From positions 1 through 14,507 of the forward strand of contig JAFUNW010000230.1 in the NCBI GenBank assembly GCA_017472905.1: a stretch of DNA of 14,507 nt, given 5' to 3'. Shown here piece after piece: positions 8,348 to 14,507 of this stretch. The notes below the pieces were generated by a model. That model did not search any database and was not told the origin of the DNA. It saw only the letters and a list, made by a program, of their open reading frames with translations. Source of the DNA: Bacteroidaceae bacterium. Its GTDB lineage: Bacteria; Bacteroidota; Bacteroidia; Bacteroidales; Bacteroidaceae. Within the stretch, counting starts at the first letter, position 1; every line of letters starts with the position of its first letter. Made by a program: the position numbers and the translations under genes.

Positions 8348-9850
8348 TTATTCTTGCGAAAGATCCACTGCGAAGTTCACACGTTTTCCCGAAGGATAGA
8401 TGGCGGTGATGAAGAGCACTTGTTCAGGCGATTGCGATGCGCTTTTGAGAATATCCTCCAAGTCGCTTTCTTTCTTCAAAGGTGTTCCGTTGGCTTTCAG
8501 CAGGATGACTCCTTTTCGTATGCCGGCATCTTTCATTTTACCGTCTGTAATTCCTGTTACTTCCAAGCCGTAACCCAAATTCAGCTGGCGCTTCATTTCT
8601 GTAGAGAGTTCTTTGAAAGCAGCTCCCAGTAGCTCCATGTCTACGTTCTTCACTACTTTGGTGTTTCCTTGGGCATTTTTCAAGGTGAGCTTCACCTCTT
8701 TTTCTTTTTTGTCGCGAACGAGTTTCACGGTCACTTTGTCTCCCGGGCTGTGTTTCGACAGCGCTTCTTGCAGTTCGGCCATTGTTTTGATTTTTTTGTT
8801 GTCGATTCCGATAATCACGTCATCCACTTGGATGTCTGCGGCGGAAGCCGAGCCACCTTCAACGATTTCTGCTACGAGTACTCCGTCCACTACGCCGAGT
8901 TCTTCGGCTTTTTTCTTATGTTCCTCGGTAAACATTTCTCCGATGGAGTTTCCTTTGATTCCCAGCAAGGCGCGTTGTACGGTTCCAAACTGTTTCAAGT
9001 CCGATATCACTTTGGTCATGATGCTGGTCGGTATGGCAAATCCATATCCGGCGTATGCTCCTGTGGGTGATGAAAGCACAGCGTTGATTCCCACTAATTC
9101 ACCGGCGGCGTTTACGAGTGCGCCTCCGCTGTTTCCTTGATTGATGGCGGCATCGGTTTGGATAAACGATTCGATTCCGGCGTTGTATACTCCCAAGGTA
9201 CGTGCTTTGGCACTGACGATACCGGCCGTTACGGTCGAGGTGAGGTTAAAGGGGTTTCCTACGGCCAATACCCACTCGCCTACCTTGAGCGATTCAGAAT
9301 CTCCGACCGGGATAGTAGGCAGGTCGGTCTCCTCTATTTTAACAAGTGCTAAATCGGTGTCCGGGTCCGTGCCGATGATGCGTCCCTTGAATTCGCGGTG
9401 GTCGTTCAGCTTCACGCTGATTTCGTCCGCCCCTTCGATGACGTGGTTGTTCGTAACGATGTATCCGTCTTTCGAGATGATGACTCCCGAGCCGTAGCCA
9501 ACGCGCGGTTGGGTCTGTACCTGACGTTGCTGTCCGCGACCGTCTCCGAAGAAGAAGTCGAAGATGTCCGGCTGCATTTGAACTGTTTGAACTTTACCCA
9601 GTTGGGTTGCTTTGATGTGTACAACGGCATGAATGGAACTTTCGGCTGCTTTTGTGAGGTCTACCGGTTGTCCGGTCACTCCGTTGAATGCGGTGGGCAT
9701 GGTTTGTACGCTTTGCGGAAACAAATCGCTGAAGCTCTCGTTTCCTGTTGCGGGTTCGGGACGTAAATTGTAGGCTGTAATGCCGGCAACAGCTGAGCTT
9801 AACAGAGCGATTGCGGCTACTTTTCCAATTGTTTTAGTTGTCTGTTTCAT
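8348..9850 (-). CDS. htrA: HtrA/DegP/DegQ family periplasmic serine protease
   Basis: This is an envelope quality-control protease and chaperone that degrades misfolded proteins in the periplasm. It has 500 residues. An N-terminal hydrophobic signal segment (about 8-26) is followed by the trypsin-like domain with the full catalytic triad: His136 (VTNNHVI), Asp166 (TDLALVKI) and Ser241 (QGNSGGALV). Two PDZ-type domains follow: about 290-385 (with GVLVAEIVEGGSASAADIQ and VDDVIIGID) and about 400-495 (with GLEVTGITDGKMKDAGIRKG). The order signal, protease, PDZ1, PDZ2 is the DegP/DegQ/Do layout. A flexible, Gln-rich stretch near 86-116 sits where the regulatory LA loop is found in DegP. It is monocistronic, with its own promoter (9907-9914) and a strong terminator behind it, and is transcribed away from rnpB. 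Whether it is closer to DegP or DegQ cannot be settled here. Confidence 0.96.
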   Translation of the reverse strand: MKQTTKTIGKVAAIALLSSAVAGITAYNLRPEPATGNESFSDLFPQSVQTMPTAFNGVTGQPVDLTKAAESSIHAVVHIKATQLGKVQTVQMQPDIFDFFFGDGRGQQRQVQTQPRVGYGSGVIISKDGYIVTNNHVIEGADEISVKLNDHREFKGRIIGTDPDTDLALVKIEETDLPTIPVGDSESLKVGEWVLAVGNPFNLTSTVTAGIVSAKARTLGVYNAGIESFIQTDAAINQGNSGGALVNAAGELVGINAVLSSPTGAYAGYGFAIPTSIMTKVISDLKQFGTVQRALLGIKGNSIGEMFTEEHKKKAEELGVVDGVLVAEIVEGGSASAADIQVDDVIIGIDNKKIKTMAELQEALSKHSPGDKVTVKLVRDKKEKEVKLTLKNAQGNTKVVKNVDMELLGAAFKELSTEMKRQLNLGYGLEVTGITDGKMKDAGIRKGVILLKANGTPLKKESDLEDILKSASQSPEQVLFITAIYPSGKRVNFAVDLSQE

Positions 9851-9906
9851 ATCTTAAAGTTGTTTAGTTTGTTAAAATGCAGTTTTGGTTTAACATTTTT
9901 CGACTG

Positions 9907-9914
9907 CAAATGTA
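9907..9914 (-). promoter_or_regulatory. Probable -7 element of htrA
   Basis: On the minus strand, TACATTTG fits TAnnTTTG and lies 56 bp before the htrA ATG at 9850, implying a leader of about 50 nt. No -33 TTG is seen at the right spacing. Whether an envelope-stress regulator acts here cannot be read from the sequence. Confidence 0.5.
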
Positions 9915-10059
9915 TAGACAAAAAGTATTAGTTAATCAGCTTTTCCGTCTTTTTTCTTCTCTTTTAACACTGAAACTTGTTTCCTTAACAGGCATTAAAC
10001 GCGCATCCCCTCTTTTTTACATTCTTTTGAGATTTCTTTTTCGGTTTCGCGAATTTCAT

Positions 10060-10067
10060 TACCTTTG
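10060..10067 (+). promoter_or_regulatory. Probable -7 element of rnpB
   Basis: TACCTTTG is an exact TAnnTTTG match. It ends 9 bp before the start of the P1 stem of RNase P RNA, which places the transcription start at about 10073-10075, as expected if the transcript begins just before P1. No -33 TTG was found; a T-rich run lies there instead. Confidence 0.65.
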
Positions 10068-10072
10068 CGCCC

Positions 10073-10440
10073 CGAAAGCAGTCGGCCGGCTTGTCGCTGG
10101 CATCTGTGAGGATGCAAGAGGAAAGTCCGGGCAGCACAGGGCGCTCCACTTCCTAACGGAAAGCAGTTCGTGAGGGCTGAGTAGTGCAGAAGAAAATAAC
10201 CGCCCCGTTTTCAGGGGTAAGGGTGAGAAGGTGAGGTAAGAGCTCACCGGCTGTGTGGCGACACGCAGGCCGTGCACCTTGGAGGCTGTAAGGTCATGTA
10301 AACCGGCGTATGGAGGGCGGCTCGTTCGATGTCGGAGGGTAGACCGCTAGAGCCGATTGGTGACAATCGGCGTAGATAAATGACAGGCGTCCGTGCGCTT
10401 TGCGTGCGGAAACAGAACCCGGCTTATAGGCCGACTGCTT
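10073..10440 (+). ncRNA. rnpB: RNase P RNA, bacterial type A
   Basis: This is the catalytic RNA of ribonuclease P, which trims the 5' leader from precursor tRNAs. The two ends form an uninterrupted 11-bp P1 stem: AGCAGTCGGCC (10077-10087) with GGCCGACTGCT (10429-10439). The conserved core is plain to see. GAGGAAAGTCCGGGC (10118-10132) is the 5' half of P4 with its flank, GGTAAGAGCTCACCGG (10235-10250) is the J11/12-P12 specificity region, and ACAGAACCCGGCTTA (10412-10426) is the 3' half of P4 with the tRNA CCA-contact side. A run of T after the P1 3' strand (10439-10445) lets P1 also serve as an intrinsic terminator. Total length of about 365 nt fits type A. The exact 5' end is inferred from the -7 element. 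Confidence 0.97.
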
Positions 10441-10516
10441 TTTTATATTTTCCCCGTTATAAACCTTAGTAAAAAGGCTTCGCTTTTGCGAGAGCCTTGC
10501 AGAAAAAGAGAGTCCG

Positions 10517-11842
10517 ATGAAACTGATTATGACTTTGAAAGACTTGCGTCAATTTCTAGACGAAGAGATTTGGCGCGTCACCCGTAGCGATTTGAAAAAT
10601 CCCCTCACCTATCGTTGGTACACGCTTTTGAAAGTGACCATTCTATCTATTCAGCAGTTTATGCGCGACCGTATTATCACCAAAGCGGAAGCATTGACTT
10701 ATAATACGTTGCTTTCCATCGTTCCGTTGATGGCCATCTTGTTTGCCATTGCCCGGGGCTTTGGCTTCGATGCGTTGCTGGAAAGCCAACTTCGTCAGGG
10801 GTTCGAGGGGCAGACGATTGCCATAGAGGTGTTATTGGAATTGATAGATTCGTATTTGCAGCATGCACGTAGCGGAATCTTCATCGGAGTCGGTTTGGTG
10901 ATGCTTTTGTGGACGGTTCTCACTTTGACGGGCAACATCGAGCGGGCTTTCAATCAGATTTGGCAGGTGAAAACCCCGCGCAGTCTTTTCCGTAAAATTA
11001 CGGATTACCTCTCCATTTTTCTTTTACTTCCTGTGTTGTTGGTCGTTTCGGGTGGTCTTTCGGTGTTTATGACCACCATGTTGAAAGATTTGGAAGGATA
11101 CATGTTGATGGCTCCTTTCCTTCGTTTCCTGGTTCGTTCCATTCCTTTTGTTTTTACCTCCATGATGTTGGTTGCGCTCTATATTTTTATGCCCAATACG
11201 AAGGTAAAGTTTGCCAACGCCCTCTTTCCCGGAATTGTGGCGGGTGTGGCGTTTCAGGCTCTCCAATATTTCTACATCAACAGCCAGATATGGGTGTCGA
11301 GCTACAACGCTATTTACGGAAGTTTCGCCGCAATCCCCATGTTTCTCCTTTGGACTCACATTTCTTGGTGCATCTGTCTCTTTGGAGCGGTGCTCACTTA
11401 TGCAAGTCAGAACGTGGAAAACTATAATTTCGAGAAAGATGCAAGAAATGTCAGTCGCCGCTACCACGATTTCCTTTGCATCCTGTTGATGTCGTCCATC
11501 TGCAAGCGTTTTGCTGCCGGCGAACGCCCCTATACGGCCGAAGAAATGGCTCGTTTGCACCGCATCCCCATCCGTATGGTAAAGGAGATTCTCTACGAGT
11601 TGCAGGATTTGGATCTTCTCTATCCGGTACAGGAAGACGAGAAGAGCGGTTCGCCCTTTTATCTGCCTGCAGAAGACATTGGGCGACTGAGTGTAAAGGT
11701 GGTATTGCAACGCATCGACAACGAAGGTTCCGAAAACTTCAAGGTGGACCATACCAATCAGTTCAAGAAGCAGTGGGAAGTCTTGGTGCAGGCCAAGGAT
11801 ACCTATTATCGAAGTACGGAAATGTTGTTGAAAGACTTGTAG
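10517..11842 (+). CDS. YihY/virulence factor BrkB family inner membrane protein
   Basis: This is an integral inner membrane protein of the BrkB/YihY family (once mislabelled RNase BN). The biochemical role is unsettled, although some work links the family to lipid transport or serum resistance. It has 441 residues. After a cytoplasmic N-terminus, about six membrane segments are seen near 65-79, 119-136, 163-186, 204-225, 234-250 and 270-296. The family's conserved stretches are present: KAEALTYNTLLSIVP (56-70), FNQIWQV (145-151) and YNAIYGSFAAIPMFLLW (263-279). Beyond the membrane part is a 140-residue soluble tail. Residues about 315-400 look like a winged helix (YTAEEMARLHRIPIRMVKEI, then LYELQDLDLLYPV). 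An in-frame ATG at codon 5 (10529) is an alternative start. It lies 77 bp after rnpB and has its own terminator downstream. No -7 element stood out in the short gap, so some read-through from rnpB is possible. Confidence 0.92.
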   Translation: MKLIMTLKDLRQFLDEEIWRVTRSDLKNPLTYRWYTLLKVTILSIQQFMRDRIITKAEALTYNTLLSIVPLMAILFAIARGFGFDALLESQLRQGFEGQTIAIEVLLELIDSYLQHARSGIFIGVGLVMLLWTVLTLTGNIERAFNQIWQVKTPRSLFRKITDYLSIFLLLPVLLVVSGGLSVFMTTMLKDLEGYMLMAPFLRFLVRSIPFVFTSMMLVALYIFMPNTKVKFANALFPGIVAGVAFQALQYFYINSQIWVSSYNAIYGSFAAIPMFLLWTHISWCICLFGAVLTYASQNVENYNFEKDARNVSRRYHDFLCILLMSSICKRFAAGERPYTAEEMARLHRIPIRMVKEILYELQDLDLLYPVQEDEKSGSPFYLPAEDIGRLSVKVVLQRIDNEGSENFKVDHTNQFKKQWEVLVQAKDTYYRSTEMLLKDL

Positions 11843-11876
11843 AATAAGTTTTTATACTTGTAAATATATTTATTCG

Positions 11877-11910
11877 GGTCGGCTTAAAAAATGTCGGCCT
11901 TTTTTATTTT
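11877..11910 (+). terminator. Intrinsic terminator behind the BrkB/YihY gene
   Basis: GGTCGGC (11877-11883) and GTCGGCC (11893-11899) form a 7-bp stem that includes two G-U pairs, with a 9-nt A-rich loop and a following T-run (11900-11906, then ATTTT). It lies 35 bp after the stop codon. The G-U pairs make it weaker than the htrA terminator. Confidence 0.7.
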
Positions 11911-12149
11911 CTTTCGGGGCGTATCTCTTCATAAAAGGGCTGTTTTTGCCCCTGTTTTCCCCCTAATTACCCCAAAAAATGCTTCTACGGAGCTGAAAAT
12001 GCCTTTTTCTTGATTGAAATAGAAAATTTATGACCGGATTTTTTACTTCGGCTCTTTGTTTTTCTCTTTTTCCGGAAAATGTATGTTCTCTTTGCTGATT
12101 TCTTTTTCCGGCTCTCTCATTTCTCTGATTCAGTCGCTTTTTAGCGGGA
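11911..12149. other. Gene-free, pyrimidine-rich stretch
   Basis: No credible coding sequence was seen on either strand. The plus strand is rich in T and C runs, and the short open frames here have no ribosome-binding context or family resemblance. It forms the left part of a gap of about 600 bp between the BrkB/YihY terminator and the 3' end of the PAP2 gene. Confidence 0.6.
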
Positions 12150-12259
12150 GCCGTGCAACAGATGTCCGTCTGCCGTGCAACAGATGTTCGTCCGCCGTGC
12201 AGCAAAATCTTTTCTGCCGTGCAGCAGATTTTTCTCCGCCGTGCAGCAGATTTCTGTGA
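12150..12259. repeat. Tandem array of five 22-bp repeats
   Basis: Five head-to-tail units of exactly 22 bp: 12150-12171, 12172-12193, 12194-12215, 12216-12237 and 12238-12259. Each begins with the conserved core GCCGTGCARCAGAT (14 bp; unit 3 has AAAAT at its end) and finishes with a variable 8-bp T/C-rich tail. Units 1 and 2 share CAACAGATG, while units 4 and 5 share CAGCAGATTT, which suggests stepwise duplication. The unit length is not a multiple of three, and no credible gene covers the array, so it is not a protein repeat. There are no CRISPR-type spacers. The function is unknown; protein-binding sites spaced about two helical turns apart are one possibility. Confidence 0.93.
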
Positions 12260-12449
12260 GCGGCTTGCTTTTTGGGGTTTTTCGGTCGAAAAAAAACGTT
12301 TTTTCCTCCCCTCTTCCCTTTTTGTCGCTCCTTTTTTTCTGTTTTTGAAAAATGCTTATAAAGATTTTAGAGTCGAAGATTTATTTTTGTGTTGCGCTTC
12401 TTTACTTCTCAAATTCGCTTTTAGGGGGACTGCTGTTGCACCTTTCGTT
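12260..12449. other. Gene-free stretch behind the PAP2 gene
   Basis: This AT-rich stretch holds no credible gene. It contains a short A/T palindrome, AAAAAACGTTTTTT (about 12290-12306). On the minus strand this could act as a weak terminator for the PAP2 gene because it is followed by extra T residues, but it has no GC-rich stem. No better terminator for that gene was found. Confidence 0.4.
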
Positions 12450-13673
12450 TTATTTTCCCAGTCCTACTCCCAATCCTACACTCCAAACATCGGCTTCGAG
12501 GACGAAATCTTCGGATGCAGAGGGCCAATGTTCGTAATCGGTGAAAAGACGGAGGTGTACTCCTCGCTTGTTGAGGTAAGTGATCGAAAGTCCGCCACCG
12601 GCGGTCCATCCCGAGCTTCCTCCCAAAGCGTAGTCGGCTTCCGAAAGCGGACATTTGGGGTAGAGTCCGTATCCTCCTCGTAAGTTACACCCAACCAGGA
12701 AACGTTCTGCAATGGGAAAAGAGAATGAGGGGCCGGCAGAGAGCGAAACGAAATCCAAAGGACGCTCTTCCGAAACGCCGTTTCGTTCGATTTGACCACT
12801 GCTTATGCCGAGACGTCCGTTCAATCCCCAACGAGGCGTGAAGAAATAAGCTCCCTCCAAACCTACGTTCCAGCGATGGAGCGAACGAACATGATAATCC
12901 CCCATCCTGCCGGAGATGGCCGAGGGGAAACTCATGGAGAGATAGGGCATGAGGTAAGACGGACGATAGGCTTTGTCGTACACCGCTTCGCTTCCCAACC
13001 CCGTTCCTCGGGGAGAATCTTTGTAGATGAGGTCGGTAATGTAATAGCCCAACTCGGTGGAAAGAATGCCGATGCCTGCGCCGACCAAGAGGTCGCTCAT
13101 CCAATGTTTGTCGTTCACTCGGCGAAGCAAAGCGGTCGTGGTTGCCGTAGTGTACGCCCCCACACTGTACCAAGGGCTGCGCCAACCATATTCTTTGGCA
13201 AACATGGTTGCGGTTACGAAAGCTGCAGCCGTATGTCCGGAGGGAAAAGAACGGTCGTTCGACCCATCGGGACGTACACGCTTCGTGAGTCGCTTGGTGC
13301 TTTCTACTGCCACGCCCATGATTCCCAGCGACAAAGCATCGCTCACCAGCATGCGTCCCCAAGGAGTGCGACTCTCTACGCCCAAGGCTTTCATGCCCAC
13401 CAAAGCCAACGCCGGTGCGAAACGCAACACTTCATCGGCCTTACAGCTGAAAGCTGACCGATAACCGGAGGGCAAAGGTCGGTCGCTGTGGTCGTTCGTC
13501 AGCAATATGCCGCTTGCTATCAGGCCCGCGCCCAAATAAGGAGCAAAGCGGTCGTGACGAGCCGAACGTTCGTGTGAAATCGAGTCGGAGTGGAAGAAAC
13601 TTTTCCATGTCTGTCCGTAGAGGGCGCATGGAAACAGTAGTATGAGTATCCCAAAAGGGAGAAACTTCTTCAT
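12450..13673 (-). CDS. Exported PAP2-family phosphatase with C-terminal barrel-like domain
   Basis: This is a predicted phosphatase of the PAP2 (type 2 phosphatidic acid phosphatase) superfamily, which removes phosphate from lipids, polyprenyl pyrophosphates or lipid A. From the ATG at 13673 it has 407 residues. A signal peptide (MKKFLPFGILILLFPCALYG, about 1-20) is followed by the phosphatase domain, with all three motifs intact: K-x6-RP (Lys127 to Pro135), PSGH (144-147) and R-x5-H-x3-D (Arg184, His190, Asp194). Residues about 236-407 show alternating polar/hydrophobic strands rich in Gly, Tyr and Trp, like a small outer-membrane barrel, although the last residue is Lys rather than the usual aromatic. 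Porphyromonas gingivalis has PAP2 lipid A phosphatases, so envelope lipid dephosphorylation is plausible, but the substrate is unproven. A TTG at 13694 would add seven residues before the signal peptide and overlaps the -7 element, so it is rejected. Confidence 0.9.
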   Translation of the reverse strand: MKKFLPFGILILLFPCALYGQTWKSFFHSDSISHERSARHDRFAPYLGAGLIASGILLTNDHSDRPLPSGYRSAFSCKADEVLRFAPALALVGMKALGVESRTPWGRMLVSDALSLGIMGVAVESTKRLTKRVRPDGSNDRSFPSGHTAAAFVTATMFAKEYGWRSPWYSVGAYTTATTTALLRRVNDKHWMSDLLVGAGIGILSTELGYYITDLIYKDSPRGTGLGSEAVYDKAYRPSYLMPYLSMSFPSAISGRMGDYHVRSLHRWNVGLEGAYFFTPRWGLNGRLGISSGQIERNGVSEERPLDFVSLSAGPSFSFPIAERFLVGCNLRGGYGLYPKCPLSEADYALGGSSGWTAGGGLSITYLNKRGVHLRLFTDYEHWPSASEDFVLEADVWSVGLGVGLGK

Positions 13674-13691
13674 TTTTTCTGTTTTTGCCGG

Positions 13692-13699
13692 CAAAGGTA
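13692..13699 (-). promoter_or_regulatory. Probable -7 element of the PAP2 gene
   Basis: On the minus strand, TACCTTTG matches TAnnTTTG and lies 18 bp before the ATG at 13673, so the leader would be only about 10-12 nt. No -33 TTG was found. It supports the ATG at 13673 over the TTG at 13694, which lies inside this element. Confidence 0.55.
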
Positions 13700-13722
13700 A
13701 CCGAAAGTTCCGTTAATATTGC

Positions 13723-13730
13723 TATTTTTG
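13723..13730 (+). promoter_or_regulatory. Possible -7 element for the thioesterase gene
   Basis: TATTTTTG fits TAnnTTTG on the plus strand and is the only such match I noted between the PAP2 start and the thioesterase gene. If used, the transcript would carry a leader of about 235 nt containing the inverted-repeat element at 13786-13933. No -33 element is seen. Confidence 0.4.
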
Positions 13731-13785
13731 CACGCATTAATATAAAAAATCAACTTTTGCAAGTAGAACTTGTGAAAGAATTATA

Positions 13786-13933
13786 GGATTTAAAGGAGTT
13801 ATCGCTCCTTTGGACTTAGGAGAAGTCTCCTTGAGCGGTAGCGAGAATCGCCGATAGTTTGGCAAAACATGCAAGCAGAACATTTGGCTTTAACTCCTTT
13901 AACTCCTAGCGAAGCGATAACTCCTTTAACTCC
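13786..13933. repeat. 148-bp element bounded by 20-bp inverted repeats
   Basis: GGATTTAAAGGAGTTATCGC (13786-13805) is the inverse complement of GCGATAACTCCTTTAACTCC (13914-13933) with one mismatch. Inside, TTTAACTCC occurs at 13889-13897 and 13898-13906 and again at the right end (13925-13933). Smaller hairpins are nested in the left half: AAAGGAG/CTCCTTT (13792-13811) and GACTT/AAGTC (13813-13827). It has no open frame worth calling and no clear target-site duplication. It could be a REP/BIME-like intergenic repeat, a tiny non-autonomous element, or a structured leader of the downstream gene. Confidence 0.8.
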
Positions 13934-13973
13934 AAAAAGTTGAGCCTGTCAAACTTAAATAAAAAAGAGGAAA

Positions 13974-14438
13974 ATGTTGAGTGAAGAAGATTTAGAGCGA
14001 TTGAATGAGCTGAGTCGTCACACAATGATGGATCATTTAGGCATTTGCCTGCTGCCATCGGACAATGAGCGTTCGATAAAGGCCGAAATGCCGGTCGACC
14101 ATCGCACTTGTCAGCCCTACGGCTATCTGAACGGCGGTGCATCGTTGGCTTTGGCCGAGAATCTGGCCGGATTAGGCTCCTGCCATCTGTGTCAAGAAGA
14201 CGAGATTCCGTTGGGAATACAAGTCAGTGCCAACCACGTGTCGGCCGTTACGGTCGGACACACAGTCGTAGCCGAAGCTACGCTCCTTCATCGCGGAAGC
14301 AGTATGCACGTATGGAACGTTGACATACGGCGAGCAAGCGGAATGCTGGTCTCTTCGGTGAGAGTGGTCAATGCGATTCGCAAACGTCCGGTCAGAAAAA
14401 CTTCCTCGAAGGGGGAAAAGACTGAACGTAAACCTTAG
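13974..14438 (+). CDS. Hotdog-fold (PaaI-type) thioesterase, possible DHNA-CoA hydrolase
   Basis: This is an acyl-CoA thioesterase of the 4-hydroxybenzoyl-CoA thioesterase/PaaI group. It has 154 residues. The signature helix is GYLNGGASLALAENLAG (50-66), with probable catalytic Glu62. In E. coli EntH and YdiI the matching stretch carries HGG; here it is NGG, with Asn53 in place of the His. Strands near 98-140 (IPLGIQVSANHVSAV, VVAEATLLHRG, VWNVDIR) complete the hotdog fold. The last 20 residues are basic and look disordered. A purine-rich ribosome-binding stretch (AAGAGG) precedes the ATG at 13974. The next gene begins 14 bp downstream. In Bacteroides I recall a hotdog thioesterase preceding the menaquinone genes, which suggests removal of CoA from 1,4-dihydroxy-2-naphthoyl-CoA. 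That role is inferred from context and family, not shown by sequence. Confidence 0.88.
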   Translation: MLSEEDLERLNELSRHTMMDHLGICLLPSDNERSIKAEMPVDHRTCQPYGYLNGGASLALAENLAGLGSCHLCQEDEIPLGIQVSANHVSAVTVGHTVVAEATLLHRGSSMHVWNVDIRRASGMLVSSVRVVNAIRKRPVRKTSSKGEKTERKP

Positions 14439-14452
14439 AAAGCGGAAGCGAG

Positions 14453-14507
14453 ATGAATGAAGAGAACAAATTAAGCAGCCATCCCCTTCTTGATTCAAAC
14501 GAAATAG
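14453..14507 (+). CDS. 5' end of a gene, possibly isochorismate synthase (MenF)
   Basis: An open frame starts at the ATG at 14453, 14 bp after the thioesterase stop, behind a purine-rich GGAAGCGAG. It stays open for all 18 visible codons (MNEENKLSSHPLLDSNEI). The other ATG nearby (14457) reaches a stop after a few codons. The product cannot be recognised from so little. MenF is suggested only because Bacteroides genomes commonly have isochorismate synthase next to such a thioesterase at the head of the menaquinone genes. Confidence 0.5.
   Translation, partial: MNEENKLSSHPLLDSNEI

Noticed and set aside
9877..10277. Open frames of 98 and 72 codons over the start of rnpB
   Set aside because: They run through the conserved RNase P RNA and its promoter and show no protein features.
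11024..11752. 242-codon open frame on the minus strand
   Set aside because: It lies fully antisense to the BrkB/YihY gene, which has clear family motifs; composition looks like a shadow frame.
12150..12259. Possible CRISPR array
   Set aside because: The repeats are head-to-tail with only 8 variable bases between cores. There are no spacers of normal length and no cas genes.
12289..12307. A/T palindrome as a strong terminator
   Set aside because: The stem is nearly all A-T and would be too weak; kept only as a possible weak end for the PAP2 transcript.
12153..12683. 176-codon open frame on the plus strand
   Set aside because: It is a translation of the 22-bp repeats and of sequence antisense to the PAP2 gene, with no domain or ribosome-binding context.
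12685..13457. Long open frames of 225 and 221 codons overlapping the PAP2 gene (minus 12685-13362, plus 12792-13457)
   Set aside because: Both are alternative frames of a gene whose catalytic motifs are intact in the chosen frame.
13674..13694. TTG start for the PAP2 gene
   Set aside because: It lies inside the -7 element and adds a charged segment before the signal peptide; the ATG at 13673 is better.
13786..13933. Complete insertion sequence
   Set aside because: Only 148 bp, no transposase frame and no clear target-site duplication.

Overview
The window looks like ordinary chromosome from a member of the Bacteroidales, most likely Bacteroides or a close relative. The primary sigma factor is the short form without region 1.1 that is typical of Bacteroidetes. 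Several genes are preceded by the Bacteroidetes -7 promoter element TAnnTTTG rather than a -35/-10 pair. The gene set (clostripain-like lipoprotein, FetAB, BrkB/YihY with a C-terminal extension, PAP2 phosphatase with a barrel-like tail) also fits. Genus is an inference from protein resemblance, not proven. No phage, plasmid, transposase, defence system, CRISPR array, tRNA or rRNA was seen.

Layout. 1-2840 (-): most of mfd, cut by the window edge. 2877-4297 (-): fetB and fetA, an ABC metal exporter that reads toward mfd and may be co-transcribed with it. 4388-4606 (-): a small winged-helix protein. 4830-5645 (+): a Cof-type HAD phosphatase. 5654-8163 (-): rpoD, then a small exported protein of unknown function, then a C11 (clostripain) peptidase lipoprotein, with very small gaps. 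8348-9850 (-): an HtrA/DegQ periplasmic protease with a strong terminator behind it. 10073-10440 (+): the RNase P RNA. 10517-11842 (+): a BrkB/YihY membrane protein, then a terminator. 11911-12449: a gene-free stretch holding five 22-bp tandem repeats. 12450-13673 (-): an exported PAP2 phosphatase with a barrel-like C-terminal half. 13786-13933: a small element bounded by 20-bp inverted repeats. 13974-14438 (+): a hotdog thioesterase, followed at 14453 by the start of another gene, possibly menF.

How it fits together. Most of the genes are housekeeping or envelope functions: DNA repair at stalled RNA polymerase (mfd), transcription initiation (rpoD), tRNA 5' maturation (rnpB), envelope protein quality control (htrA), metal efflux (fetAB), lipid or polyprenyl phosphate removal (PAP2) and probably menaquinone synthesis (thioesterase and the next gene). 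I did not find a convincing undescribed multi-gene system. The least explained items are the 22-bp repeat array, the inverted-repeat element in front of the thioesterase gene, the linkage of the primary sigma factor to two exported proteins, and the PAP2-barrel fusion.
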